Shown one piece after another: positions 33,901-42,303 of a stretch of DNA of 64,000 nt. Source of the stretch: Bacteroidota bacterium (GTDB lineage: Bacteria > Bacteroidota > Bacteroidia > CAILMK01 > JACPUW01). Location: the NCBI GenBank assembly GCA_016192035.1, contig JACPUW010000043.1, forward strand, positions 1-64,000. Direction: 5' to 3'. Position 1 is the first letter of the stretch. Each line of letters opens with the position of its first letter. A program made the position numbers and the translations under genes. The notes beneath the pieces were generated by a model that saw only the letters and a list, made by a program, of their open reading frames with translations, made no database searches and was not told where the DNA came from.

Positions 33901-35414
33901 TATCGTGGAACAGCGCCAAGCTACTGGATGCCCAAGCAGCCTATTTTCAGCAAAAAGTAGCCGCTGCACAAACCCCTGCCGAGCGGCTGGGCAAAGAAGC
34001 CAAAATAGGCCGTACACAGTTCAAAAAGGGCTTGCGTTTACTCCATCGTGAAATGGATAAACAACGAAAATTTAAATCATTAAGAAGCATACTGTTAGAT
34101 GGTCAGAATACGGCACTCATGGCGCTGAAGCCTGTTTTTATGCTGTCGCCGGTGGCCGTGGCCGAAATATTCCCATGCGTGGCCCAACTCTTTGACCTGG
34201 TAGTTTTTGATGAAGCCGGTCAGCTTAGGTTGGAAGAAGTCCTTCCCATCTGCCACCGCGCCAAGCGCGTGGTGGTGGTGGGCGATAGCCAGCAATTGCC
34301 GCCAAGTACTTTTTTTAGGAATAAAATTGACCAAGAGATTGATGGCAACGTATTGAAATTTAATTCATTGTTCTCAGCGGCAAAGACGGCTTTCCCTACG
34401 CATTCCCTTTGCTGGCACTACCGCTCATCACACCAAGACCTCATTGCGTTTAACAATGTGGCGTTTTACCAGGGCCAACTCTCGGCGTTTCCTTCCTTTG
34501 GTGGCCTTCAAGCCCCCTTGGTTTTTCAAAACGTGCCCCATGGCCTGTATCACCATCGGCAGAATCATGTAGAAGCCCAAGCACTGGTAGAGTCGCTGGC
34601 CAGAGAAATGAACTTGAGGCCTACCCTCAGCTACGCCGTGATAGCATTCTCAGAGGCGCAACAAGAGGCAGTGGAACTGGCTTTGGAAAGGCACAAACTG
34701 CATGACCTAACTTTTGCCCGGATATTGGATCGGGAGGAAACACGGTATGATTCAGGGGTGTTTTCGGGATTGTTGATTAAAAACCTGGAAAACATGCAGG
34801 GGGAGGAGCGCGATGTGGTAATGGTCACAGTGGGTTATGGTCCTGATGAGTCTGGAAAGCTGGCCCAGCACTTTGGCCCTATCATGCATGAAGGGGGCGA
34901 CAGGCGCATCAATGTGCTCAGTTCCAGGGCTAGGCTGCAGATACAGGTGTTCTGTTCATTTGACCCTGACCGGCTACAACCAAAAGAAAATGGTGGGGTT
35001 TGGGTTTTACAGCAGTGGCTCAGGTATGTGCGCGCTCACAGTGGAGGTAAGCGGGGTGAGGCCGAAGCCATATTGCGCGTGGTGCATGGAGGTGCTGGCC
35101 CAGGGGTATCAGGGGATACTTTGGTTGAAAATGTTAAAAAACAAGGGATTGAAGAATGGATATTGTCCCATGGCCATGAAAATGGTACTCAATTGCGCCC
35201 GCTGTTTACTGGATCTGGCGAGAGAGAAGCCTATTTTTATTCTGTATGGCAGCAGGGGAAGGAAACAGGGCAACTGATTGAAACAGAGCCAACCTGGATA
35301 AATACTTGGAAAGAATTTTTTGTGTCCAGGAGGGTAATGGCCCGCAGGGGATACCAGGTGCAAAAGCTTAGTACACAGTTTATCCAAAAGGAATTTAGGT
35401 CTTTGACTACATAG
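30966..35414 (+). CDS. SF1 helicase with N-terminal kinase-like C-lobe
   Basis: 1482 aa. The core is a UPF1-like superfamily-1 ATPase: Walker A GPPGTGKSQT at residue 472, then VLFVSEKRAALEVVYRRL, the DEAG box (FDEAGQLRLEE, residue ~1082), GDSQQLPPS, the NLENMQGEERDVV motif and INVLSSRARLQ. It resembles the large DUF4011-type helicases often found in defence and DNA-metabolism settings. The first ~200 residues look like the C-terminal lobe of a protein kinase. They show a degenerate catalytic loop (GLLKP, residues 66-70), APE (118-120), RSDVWSAG (129-136) and the closing Arg in DPDKR (187). The N-lobe, HRD and DFG residues are absent, so it cannot be an active kinase. No C-terminal nuclease was recognised. 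Start is TTG, 4 bp after the WG gene. Confidence 0.85.
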   Translation: MTLPKHSTVSEYCSTYNWLQRDVRQLFPSVLDWFRWLRLQHLSGQVAIMHQAMGIRGHQAIHLTAGLLKPQVNFDKIQALAWDEGLFSKEQRPNHPVARYWNQLTGRPSLVYDEVFWAPEVKWRHHDQRSDVWSAGMVLAALFSDFDPTDARIYKALCQGQVDVCAWRLPNLAPVVATCLSIDPDKRIHLHELIVLLSQEAANASELVGLPSSLYEGHIHGLKLAVLDFTNRNPLFHFGLTNGFVALQMELADFLATGKKWVFEQSNDPLLSALNQVRLKRMQALRDKGEDNLWCVSHWLYWQYEGQTKKTPLLMVQVNLDLVKSLALEYQLQPSSSKVLVNEVLRIFLADRLHLGLPSNLTFDEASLTAFFNRLTQDLEALGGGPVRVEQYPLVGNLSYRHYTIGANYTEMLRQAPNSICLELMGLESRESQQALPFAPTFPWSNMRVLPSDPSQDKALGAASTASLVIEGPPGTGKSQTIVNLIAQALAAGERVLFVSEKRAALEVVYRRLEQAGLDPLALLVHDTLRDRKSIIDSIRTSYSKLMCPLERDAKLGAQLAAWRLEEAVNELDTYWTAVRDRTHGFSLNELFLHRPKGLCVTPEHLVPGYDSWLKNIHLLNKIRDGLLHLEGHEIWNHSPLSRLHPWAIATSNDPIGYWANSKKALQELWPALEGLIRQTGLPATMTIGQVMQLASLARSCAKLLQRNLFRLLMDDTQARRDYDSLKARYLTKKTMLHKIGGALGPMGNLDIGQIASIWAMAKLEPNSPEVQVFIETSLNLKGGDFGDRGKDLLELAMRHAKASWQMHELEGLFMARYGSQDPMAFIQEMDLLQDLVQRTQLHMPQVFGYLHTLRKPDEVLRAFLECQGELSRVETAINILDHRFRNLTPTAGLGYIHSMDTVFFGDSEVAILLWYNSLSPDVKFCLSEAETSIAQLGLDAQIKELSRAYVARPNLEQYHSPKINQCLNAIDAGYEDLLSWNSAKLLDAQAAYFQQKVAAAQTPAERLGKEAKIGRTQFKKGLRLLHREMDKQRKFKSLRSILLDGQNTALMALKPVFMLSPVAVAEIFPCVAQLFDLVVFDEAGQLRLEEVLPICHRAKRVVVVGDSQQLPPSTFFRNKIDQEIDGNVLKFNSLFSAAKTAFPTHSLCWHYRSSHQDLIAFNNVAFYQGQLSAFPSFGGLQAPLVFQNVPHGLYHHRQNHVEAQALVESLAREMNLRPTLSYAVIAFSEAQQEAVELALERHKLHDLTFARILDREETRYDSGVFSGLLIKNLENMQGEERDVVMVTVGYGPDESGKLAQHFGPIMHEGGDRRINVLSSRARLQIQVFCSFDPDRLQPKENGGVWVLQQWLRYVRAHSGGKRGEAEAILRVVHGGAGPGVSGDTLVENVKKQGIEEWILSHGHENGTQLRPLFTGSGEREAYFYSVWQQGKETGQLIETEPTWINTWKEFFVSRRVMARRGYQVQKLSTQFIQKEFRSLTT

Positions 35415-35442
35415 AATGCTGGCGCCAAAGCCTGCCATAATA

Positions 35443-36267
35443 TCACACATGATAGCCCGCTTTTTCCAGTGAGTCCTTAATGTCCGCCCAATTGGTGATA
35501 ACTTCATTTGGATTGATGGGCATGATTTTTTTGATGCGTGGGGGTACAAAGACCGGATCAAGGCCCAATTTCTTGTGTATATGGTGTACTGTCCTGGCCA
35601 AATCATCAGGATACTGAATATCCTGTTCATAGCAAATGGAAGTAAATCCTAGATGTTCTGCTTGTTGCATCTGTATTGATAAGCTATCGGCATTGTTGCC
35701 CACCGTTTTTAAGAGCAGTGCTGGGTCTAACCAAACCTTTTCTATGGGCCTACCTCCTGCCGACTGGAACACGCCCGTAGATTTTGCCATGACCAAGGAG
35801 ATAGCCTGGTTTACCAAATTGTGCCTATACAGGTGTATGCCAATGTATTCCCTTGGCCGCAGGGCATGAATTAATTGTGCCAAGTCCATCTGTAGGGGGT
35901 TCAAATGCATGGGCTTTACCTTTACTAGATACCAGGCATATGGATGCTTGGCAGCATGGCCCATCAAAAAGGTGCGCGGATGCCACACCCGTCTTCTCAG
36001 TACTTCCTCTTCATAGACTATACCGGCATGGCTTGCCAGGGCTTGGGCCAGTACCGTGCTGCCGGTTCTGCCACTGCAATATACCACCAGGTATTTTCCA
36101 TTCACCGGCATAGCAGTGAATCTCAAAAAGAAATAAAACTGCCTTATCCAATTGAAATAGTATATGTTACGCCATATCCTATAGGCCGTTAACCTAAACC
36201 TTCTTAGGTAAGCTTTTAATGCCATGCTGGGGCAAAGTACGCAAGCCTCATATGCTTCAACCATCAT
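35443..36267 (-). CDS. sulfotransferase (Stf0-like)
   Basis: 274 aa PAPS-dependent sulfotransferase. The 5'-phosphosulfate loop is VVYCSGRTGSTVLAQAL (family SGRxGSTxL). The 3'-phosphate region is LYRHNLVNQAISLVMAKSTG (R...S). A C-terminal helix YPDDLARTVHHIHKKLGL follows. Related to the Stf0/LPS-type enzymes that sulfate sugars; a surface glycan or sulfolipid acceptor is likely. The N-terminal ~50 residues before MPVNGKYLVVY (YLRRFRLTAYRIWRNIYYFNWIRQFYFFLRF) are basic and aromatic and could hold it at the membrane. Two adjacent ATG codons lie at 36267/36264. Convergent with the helicase, divergent from lhgO. Confidence 0.8.
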   Translation of the reverse strand: MMVEAYEACVLCPSMALKAYLRRFRLTAYRIWRNIYYFNWIRQFYFFLRFTAMPVNGKYLVVYCSGRTGSTVLAQALASHAGIVYEEEVLRRRVWHPRTFLMGHAAKHPYAWYLVKVKPMHLNPLQMDLAQLIHALRPREYIGIHLYRHNLVNQAISLVMAKSTGVFQSAGGRPIEKVWLDPALLLKTVGNNADSLSIQMQQAEHLGFTSICYEQDIQYPDDLARTVHHIHKKLGLDPVFVPPRIKKIMPINPNEVITNWADIKDSLEKAGYHV

Positions 36268-36348
36268 GTCTTCTTGGCTCCGCCATGCCGCACCCGTGTG
36301 GATAGGGCGGCATGGCCTATGGCTACATTTGCCACCTCATTTATATCC

Positions 36349-37542
36349 ATGCCATACCACGTAGTAATAGTAGGAGGGGGAATAGTTGGCCTAGCCACTG
36401 CCTACCAGTCACTTAAGGCCAATCCTAATTTGAAATTGCTGCTCCTTGAGAAGGAAAACCAACTGGCCAAACATCAGACAGGAAACAATAGTGGTGTAAT
36501 ACACAGTGGTTTGTACTATAAGCCTGGTGGCTTAAAAGCCACCAATTGCATAAGGGGGTACCACATGCTCCTTGATTTTTTGCAAAAAGAGCAGATACCC
36601 TATGAACTCTGTGGTAAACTGGTGGTAGCCACCCAAGGGCAAGAGTTGCCTATGCTGGATACCTTGTTTAATCGCGGCATAGAGAATGGGCTCCAAGGGC
36701 TAGAAAAGCTGAGCCCCAATCAAATACGGGAGATAGAACCACACTGCGCCGGTATTTCGGGAATTAAGGTGCCTCAAACAGGGATTGTAGATTACAAGGC
36801 TGTTTGTGAAAAACTGGCATTGAGAATACGGGAAATGGGCGGTGAGATAGCACTGGGTGAGAAGGTGCACGCCATAAGGAGCCAAGCCCAGGGGCTAATG
36901 GTTGAAACCGTGACTGCCACGCATGAAACAAAATTTTTGGTAAACTGTGCCGGGCTTTATTCTGACAAGGTAGCGGGAATGACCCAGCGCCCAGAAGCCA
37001 AAATTATCCCCTTTAGGGGTGAATATTATGAGCTAAAGCATGATAAATCGCACTTGGTCAAGCACTTGATTTACCCTGTGCCCGACCCGAATTTTCCGTT
37101 TTTGGGCGTACACTTCACCCGGATGATAGGTGGAGGGGTAGAGGCGGGCCCTAATGCCGTACTCGCTTTTGCACGGGAGGGATATTCCAAAAGCAAGATC
37201 GACCTATCCGAGTTGCTAGAAACCCTCACGTACCCTGGATTTTTGCGCGTAGCGGCCAAATACTGGCAAACGGGTTTTGGCGAGATGTATCGCAGCTTTT
37301 CCAAGTCGGCCTTTACCAAGGCATTGCAACGGCTCATACCGGAGATACAAGAAAGCGATTTAATGCCTGGCGGGGCGGGTGTTCGCGCCCAAGCCTGCGA
37401 CCCACAGGGTGGTTTGCTTGATGACTTCAAGATCCAAGAAACCGAGCGGGTTATCAATGTGATCAACGCTCCTTCACCGGCAGCCACCAGTTCTTTGTCC
37501 ATTGGTGCCACCATATCTTCCATGTTGGCTCACAAGCAGTAA
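36349..37542 (+). CDS. lhgO: L-2-hydroxyglutarate oxidase
   Basis: 397 aa FAD enzyme oxidising L-2-hydroxyglutarate to 2-oxoglutarate, feeding electrons to the quinone pool. The ATG at 36349 places the dinucleotide motif VVIVGGGIVGLATAYQ at residue ~5, as in the family. Further blocks are GNNSGVIHSGLYYKPGGLKA, EIEPHCAGISGIKVPQTGIVDYK, KIIPFRGEYYEL, PVPDPNFPFLGVHFTRMIGG and GGAGVRAQACDPQGGLLDDF. Longer in-frame starts at 36274 add residues unlike the family. The metallo-hydrolase gene starts 3 bp after its stop. Confidence 0.93.
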   Translation: MPYHVVIVGGGIVGLATAYQSLKANPNLKLLLLEKENQLAKHQTGNNSGVIHSGLYYKPGGLKATNCIRGYHMLLDFLQKEQIPYELCGKLVVATQGQELPMLDTLFNRGIENGLQGLEKLSPNQIREIEPHCAGISGIKVPQTGIVDYKAVCEKLALRIREMGGEIALGEKVHAIRSQAQGLMVETVTATHETKFLVNCAGLYSDKVAGMTQRPEAKIIPFRGEYYELKHDKSHLVKHLIYPVPDPNFPFLGVHFTRMIGGGVEAGPNAVLAFAREGYSKSKIDLSELLETLTYPGFLRVAAKYWQTGFGEMYRSFSKSAFTKALQRLIPEIQESDLMPGGAGVRAQACDPQGGLLDDFKIQETERVINVINAPSPAATSSLSIGATISSMLAHKQ

Positions 37543-37545
37543 AAT

Positions 37546-38391
37546 ATGAAGTTATTTAGCATAAACACGGGTTATTTCAAACTAGATGGTGGGGCCATGC
37601 ATGGGGTAGTTCCCAAATCGCTCTGGCAGCGGTATAATCCTGCCGACGGCAACAACCTGTGCAATTGGGCCATGCGCTGTCTCTTGATTGACACAGGGTC
37701 GCGCAGGGTACTCATAGATAACGGAATGGGGGATAAACAGGATGCCAAGTTTCTGTCGCACTACTATTTAAACGGCAATGATTCCCTCTTGGCTTCCCTG
37801 GCCAAGGTAGGTTATGGTCCGGGCGACATAACCGACAATTGGCTAACCCATTTGCACTTTGACCACTGTGGCGGAGGTATTGCATGGAACCGCGACCACA
37901 CGGGATATGAACCTTTATTTCCCAATGCTACCTACCATGTACATGCCAAACAATGGGACTGGGCCATGCACCCCAATGCGCGAGAGAAAGCCAGTTTTTT
38001 GAAAGACAACCTACTGCCCATGCAAACCAGCGGGCATATGGCATTTATGGAAGACCCTAAGACACTGGATATGGGGTTTGACATGGAACTGGTATTTGGC
38101 CATACCGAGGCCATGATGCTGCCAAAAATTACCTATGGTGGCAAAACCATGTTATATATGGCTGATTTGTGCCCTTCGGTAGCCCACCTGAGGATAGCAT
38201 GGGTTATGGGATATGATATACGCCCGCTTGAAACCATGAAAGAGCGTGCCCGGATCTTGGAGATGGCTGCCGACTTGGGCTATATCCTTTTTTTTGAGCA
38301 TGATGAAAAAGTGGAGTGCTGCTCGGTACAGCGCACCGACAGCGGAGTGGCCATTGACCAAGTATTTGCATTGGCCGAGGCGGGATTTTAA
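37546..38391 (+). CDS. MBL-fold metallo-hydrolase
   Basis: 281 aa metallo-beta-lactamase-fold hydrolase. The zinc motif is HLHFDHCGG (HxHxDH) at residue ~104; further ligands are likely in GHTEAMM and MADLCPS (Asp). FEHDE near the C-terminus supplies the last His. Overall length and the N-terminal pattern (GVVPKSLWQRYNPADGNN...CLLIDTGSRRVLIDNGMG) resemble the AHL-lactonase-like branch, but also many unspecified esterases or lactonases. Co-transcribed with lhgO (3-bp gap). The link to 2-hydroxyglutarate metabolism (e.g. lactone hydrolysis) is speculative. Confidence 0.86.
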   Translation: MKLFSINTGYFKLDGGAMHGVVPKSLWQRYNPADGNNLCNWAMRCLLIDTGSRRVLIDNGMGDKQDAKFLSHYYLNGNDSLLASLAKVGYGPGDITDNWLTHLHFDHCGGGIAWNRDHTGYEPLFPNATYHVHAKQWDWAMHPNAREKASFLKDNLLPMQTSGHMAFMEDPKTLDMGFDMELVFGHTEAMMLPKITYGGKTMLYMADLCPSVAHLRIAWVMGYDIRPLETMKERARILEMAADLGYILFFEHDEKVECCSVQRTDSGVAIDQVFALAEAGF

Positions 38392-38427
38392 CCCTTTTCT
38401 TTGATTCAAACAAGGATATGGGCCAGG

Positions 38428-38455
38428 TTGCTTGTGCATGATGGGAATACCTTTG
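38428..38455 (+). promoter_or_regulatory. Bacteroidota-type promoter of gap
   Basis: TTG (38428-38430), 17 bp, TACCTTTG (38448-38455), matching TTG-N17-23-TAnnTTTG. The gap start codon is 35 bp downstream. Confidence 0.6.
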
Positions 38456-38490
38456 CACCACTTATTTTATCAATTCAATAAATTTCAATA

Positions 38491-39948
38491 ATGAGCGAAA
38501 CTGTTCAACTGAGCGTATCAGCCAAAGTGGACGAAGCTTTGAACGTCTGGCACGCCAAAGAAAAGTGTGCCCTACAGCTAATTGGAATCGTAGGCGACCT
38601 ATGGTATGAGCATTCCATTGAGCTGGTACTTTTTAGGGAAACCCTGGTTGACAAGGGGGTTGGCGAATTGCTAAACCTGCACTTGCGGGCCCGCGAGGTG
38701 GTGAAATGTGATTTGGTGGTGGACGTTACCCTCAAATTGGCCAAGGCCATACAGGATGCCAAGCTTGCCCCTGCCAAAATTGACCTGGGACGACTGGGTG
38801 CCGAATGGCTGAAATTGGGCACTTCCGCTATGGGCCCTACCGAATTTATCAATGATAAGCTGAAGGATTTTAAGGGTGATGGCTATGAGCTGGCGCCAAA
38901 AGACGTGGTACTCTTTGGTTTTGGCCGCATAGGCAGGATCGCTGCCCGATTGCTGATCAACCAAACCGGCAAGGGCCAACAGCTCCGGCTCAAGGGTATA
39001 GTGGTGCGCAAAGCCGAGCTAAAAAAGCGGGCCGAACTGCTGCGAAATGACTCGGTGCATGGGCCTTTTAAAGGGGTGATCATAGAAAACTATGATACCA
39101 ATGAATTGATTGTGAACGGACAGACCATTAAGTTCATAGAAGGGGTGGATCCAGCGGCCATAGACTATACCACTTATGGCATTCATGATGCGCTGTTGAT
39201 AGACAACACGGGTGCTTTCCGCGACCGCGAGGGGCTATCCAAACACCTATTGGCCAAAGGCGTATCACAAGTGTTGCTAACCGCTCCCGGCAAAGGGGAT
39301 TTGCCCAATATAGTACATGCTGTGAACCAACATATTATTACTGATGAGGATGTGGTTATCTCAGCAGCGTCATGCACCACCAATGCCATAGTACCCACCC
39401 TAAAAGTAGTGAACGACGCCATAGGCATAGAGAGCGGCCACATAGAGACGGTGCACTCTTACACCAATGACCAAAACCTGCTTGACAACATACATAAAAG
39501 CCAACGAAGGGGAAGGAGCGCTGCGCTAAACTTGGTAATAACCGAAACCGGGGCTGGGAAGGCGGCAGCCAAGGCACTGCCTGAATTGGCAGGAAAGCTC
39601 ACGGGCAATGCCGTTCGGGTACCTACTCCGAATGTTTCCTTGGCCATTCTCAAGCTAAATCTGGCAAAACCAGTAACCAAGGAATCAATTAATCAATTGA
39701 TTAAGGACGCCAGTCTCTCCGGCAATCTCGTGGAGCAATTGCAGTTTTCTGAAAACGACGAGCTGGTGTCGAGCGACGTGATTGGGTCTATCCACGCCGG
39801 GGTGGTTGACGGGCCATCAACCATAGTAGGTACCGACGGCAAGAGCGTGGTACTCTATGTGTGGTATGACAATGAGTACGGCTATACCTGCCAAGTACTG
39901 CGGCTGTCCAAGCATTTTGCCAAGGTGAGAAGGCCTACCTATTACTAG
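38491..39948 (+). CDS. gap: glyceraldehyde-3-phosphate dehydrogenase, long form
   Basis: 485 aa. Converts glyceraldehyde-3-phosphate to 1,3-bisphosphoglycerate with NAD(P)+. The N-terminal ~130 residues are an extra helical domain found in a long GAPDH class of Bacteroidota and some gamma-proteobacteria. The Rossmann fold begins at KDVVLFGFGRIGRIAARLL. The catalytic Cys is in SAASCTTNAIVP, and the catalytic His region is ETVHSYTNDQ. WYDNEYGYTCQVLRL closes the protein. Own promoter and strong terminator; the gene stands alone, as expected for a highly expressed enzyme. Confidence 0.95.
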   Translation: MSETVQLSVSAKVDEALNVWHAKEKCALQLIGIVGDLWYEHSIELVLFRETLVDKGVGELLNLHLRAREVVKCDLVVDVTLKLAKAIQDAKLAPAKIDLGRLGAEWLKLGTSAMGPTEFINDKLKDFKGDGYELAPKDVVLFGFGRIGRIAARLLINQTGKGQQLRLKGIVVRKAELKKRAELLRNDSVHGPFKGVIIENYDTNELIVNGQTIKFIEGVDPAAIDYTTYGIHDALLIDNTGAFRDREGLSKHLLAKGVSQVLLTAPGKGDLPNIVHAVNQHIITDEDVVISAASCTTNAIVPTLKVVNDAIGIESGHIETVHSYTNDQNLLDNIHKSQRRGRSAALNLVITETGAGKAAAKALPELAGKLTGNAVRVPTPNVSLAILKLNLAKPVTKESINQLIKDASLSGNLVEQLQFSENDELVSSDVIGSIHAGVVDGPSTIVGTDGKSVVLYVWYDNEYGYTCQVLRLSKHFAKVRRPTYY

Positions 39949-39970
39949 TGCAATAGATTTGAAATCAATA

Positions 39971-39999
39971 AAAAAAGGCGGCTTAAGGCCGCCTTTTTT
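39971..39999. terminator. bidirectional terminator after gap
   Basis: AAAAAAGGCGGC / GCCGCCTTTTTT, a 12-bp perfect stem around TTAAG. A-run and T-run on either side serve both the gap gene and the convergent DUF4294-like gene. Confidence 0.92.
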
Positions 40000-40015
40000 G
40001 TTGTCCTTGATATGC

Positions 40016-40588
40016 TTAAATGTAGCCTAGGTAGTCTAGGATCACCTCTATTTCTTGTTCTTCCTTGGCGTTGTACCCTTCTCTAAGGTCCATGCCAAAT
40101 ATTCCGGCTATGCCGTTCCAAAAAAAGGCCGAACGGCTGCTCTTATACAGTTTGATCAATTCATAGGAATTCGCCCCACATTGACGGTCAATGAGTTTGA
40201 TCAATAATTTGCCCTGGGTAAACGACATTTTCCGCAAATCGTCTTCATATTCCTTTTTCAGCTCTTTCTCCGCATAATTGAGGTACTTTTCCTTTTCCCT
40301 AACGGTGGAAAGGGTGGCCATGTGGTTGTTGATTTCAGTAATCTTGGCTGCACAAGCCTGGGCATAGGGCATCACTTTTTGAATATTGTATAAGAGCCTA
40401 TGGTTTTCGCGAATGATCCTATAGCGCTCACTTTCTGACAGGCGGCCATAAATATCCACTCCTTGAAGTTTGATGTAGGGAATGGTATCGCCGTTTTCAA
40501 CCACGGCCGTTACCCAAGTTTGCCCCCAAGCTAATGCCCCAAGGGCAGTAAAAAGCGCCGTAGCGCCCAATGTTCTGAAAGCCTTCAT
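40016..40588 (-). CDS. DUF4294-like secreted protein
   Basis: 190 aa from the ATG at 40588, which opens a signal peptide (FRTLGATALFTALGALAWGQ). The mature part, VENGDTIPYIKLQGVDIYGRLS, followed by a mostly helical region (RYRIIRENHRLLYNIQKVMPYAQACAAKITEIN... KYLNYAEKELKKEYEDDLRKMSFTQGKLLIKLIDRQCGANSYELI) is the pattern of the Bacteroidota DUF4294 family; function unknown. The longer frame overlaps the barrel gene and is rejected. Last of a three-gene minus-strand cluster, 59 bp after the barrel gene. Confidence 0.8.
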   Translation of the reverse strand: MKAFRTLGATALFTALGALAWGQTWVTAVVENGDTIPYIKLQGVDIYGRLSESERYRIIRENHRLLYNIQKVMPYAQACAAKITEINNHMATLSTVREKEKYLNYAEKELKKEYEDDLRKMSFTQGKLLIKLIDRQCGANSYELIKLYKSSRSAFFWNGIAGIFGMDLREGYNAKEEQEIEVILDYLGYI

Positions 40589-40647
40589 ATGTTGGTTTTG
40601 CCTGCGCAAACTCAAATATAGTGCCTTATAGTATGTACCGCCCTGTG

Positions 40648-42303
40648 CTAAAACACAAACTTGCCTCCAATCTGTATATGCAGGCCTTGGACCGGAAAAC
40701 CGTTCCATAGCATGTACTTTTTGTTTAAAACGTTGTTAATGTTCAGGTAGAGAGACATTTTTTCATTAAACTGATACGCCCCGCCCAGGCACAAGTCTAT
40801 GAGTGCTGGCAACACATACATAGAGTCGCCAAGTGCGGTGCCACCCTGGCGCTGCCCTATGGCCACGGCCTGTACATGGGCTAGTATCTTGTTCTGCAGA
40901 TTGTATTTGGCATTCAGCCGAATGTCATAAGAGGGTAGGTGGAGTGCAGGCCTGTTTACCAGTACATACTGGTAATAATTGCCCTGCAGGTCTATTTCCA
41001 AGCGTTCCAATTGCTTGTAGTTCAACTGGGCACTGGCCGTAAACATGGTGGAATTGGTGCCAGTGTACAAGGGGGTAAAGTAATTCAGGGCCGAGTCCAC
41101 ATTGGCGTAAAGCAGCATTTGGTTCAAATTGGCATACCGAACCCAGGCGTGGTAACCCAATTCCCGGGTGATGGAACCTTTCATGCCGCCCTCTAATCTA
41201 ATCCTTTCTATTGTGTTCTTTAACTGAAGGTTGGAGCCAATAAATGGGTTATTGTGGCTCAATGAGCGCATGGAGTTTTTATGCAGTCCGCCGTGTATGC
41301 CCAAGTAGGGCAGGTGTTTGCCATTGGCCAATGAATAGCGCACCAATATGTCGGGGAAAATGTACAGGTTGTTTACCGATGAGGCGCTATCGCCGGGAGG
41401 CCAGGTATTATCAGCGGCTGTTTTAAACCCTGCCTGAATGTTGAGCTGGTCTTTGGTAAGCAGGTATTTGGCCCCTACCCTTACTATGTTTCGGTTCCAG
41501 GTGCCGGTCAAACTGTGGTAGGCGTTGTAGTCATACTCTAGGTCAAAGGCTAATTCACCCATTTTGAGCGGCTCACGCAGGCTTCCGCCTGCCATGGCTG
41601 CCCATTCGGTTTCACCAGCCCTACTCGCCCAGTAATAGGGTTGGAAGTGGGAGCTAAACAGGTGCTTTTGTTTTCTGCTCAGGCTATTGTTAAAATTGCC
41701 AAGGGCTGTAGCCAAGAAGTAATCAGATCGGAAATCCTTTGGATCCACGGCCTCACTGCTGGGCGTTAGGGGGCGGTAACCGTAGTGGTGTACCCTTTGG
41801 TGGGATACGGTGGTCCTAAGTTTCAATTGGTGGTTTGGATACAACTTATCCAGGCCAAATTGGGCAGACGTGAGGCCAAAATTTGACCAGTTGGCCGGGG
41901 CTTTCCCTGACCTATGGCTAAGGGATAGGTCCACACGGGTGCCCCTATTGCGCTTGCTGCCGTAGAAAAAATCGCCCCAGAGGTTGCGGTAATTGCCCAT
42001 GGACAGGTCCAAGTACTTCTTCTTGATGTCGGGCATTTTTACATCGCCAAGCGTAATGGGCTGTATGCGTTCGCGATGATATGGGTTTAGCACAAACAAA
42101 ACCGGGACAATATCATAGGTATATTCGGGTTCCTTTACCGTTATCTTTTCAATTTGTATGGGTACACCAAGCTTTTTGGCTTCCTGTATAAAAATGGTCC
42201 TAGATATATCTATTTCTTTGGTTCCCAGCGGGTTGTTATCGTTGTTTTGGCCTTGGGCCAAAACGGTCATCAAGCATAACAGTATGGCTATTCTACTTTT
42301 CAT
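40648..42303 (-). CDS. outer-membrane beta-barrel, TonB-receptor-like without plug
   Basis: 551 aa. Signal peptide MKSRIAILLCLMTVLAQG-Q. A short ~90-residue region follows, then many beta strands typical of a large barrel (FDLEYDYNAYHSLTGTW, LNIQAGFKTAADN, LRLNAKYNLQNKILAHVQAVAIG) ending in LNINNVLNKKYMLWNGFPVQGLHIQIGGKFVF, a TonB-dependent-receptor-like C-terminus. There is no room for a TonB box and a full plug domain, so it is not a standard receptor. It starts inside the end of the TPR gene (11-bp overlap), so the two proteins are made together and may form a complex. Confidence 0.78.
   Translation of the reverse strand: MKSRIAILLCLMTVLAQGQNNDNNPLGTKEIDISRTIFIQEAKKLGVPIQIEKITVKEPEYTYDIVPVLFVLNPYHRERIQPITLGDVKMPDIKKKYLDLSMGNYRNLWGDFFYGSKRNRGTRVDLSLSHRSGKAPANWSNFGLTSAQFGLDKLYPNHQLKLRTTVSHQRVHHYGYRPLTPSSEAVDPKDFRSDYFLATALGNFNNSLSRKQKHLFSSHFQPYYWASRAGETEWAAMAGGSLREPLKMGELAFDLEYDYNAYHSLTGTWNRNIVRVGAKYLLTKDQLNIQAGFKTAADNTWPPGDSASSVNNLYIFPDILVRYSLANGKHLPYLGIHGGLHKNSMRSLSHNNPFIGSNLQLKNTIERIRLEGGMKGSITRELGYHAWVRYANLNQMLLYANVDSALNYFTPLYTGTNSTMFTASAQLNYKQLERLEIDLQGNYYQYVLVNRPALHLPSYDIRLNAKYNLQNKILAHVQAVAIGQRQGGTALGDSMYVLPALIDLCLGGAYQFNEKMSLYLNINNVLNKKYMLWNGFPVQGLHIQIGGKFVF

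Noticed and set aside
34837-35277. 146-residue plus-strand frame overlapping the helicase end
   Set aside because: Out-of-frame shadow of the helicase; no recognisable domain.
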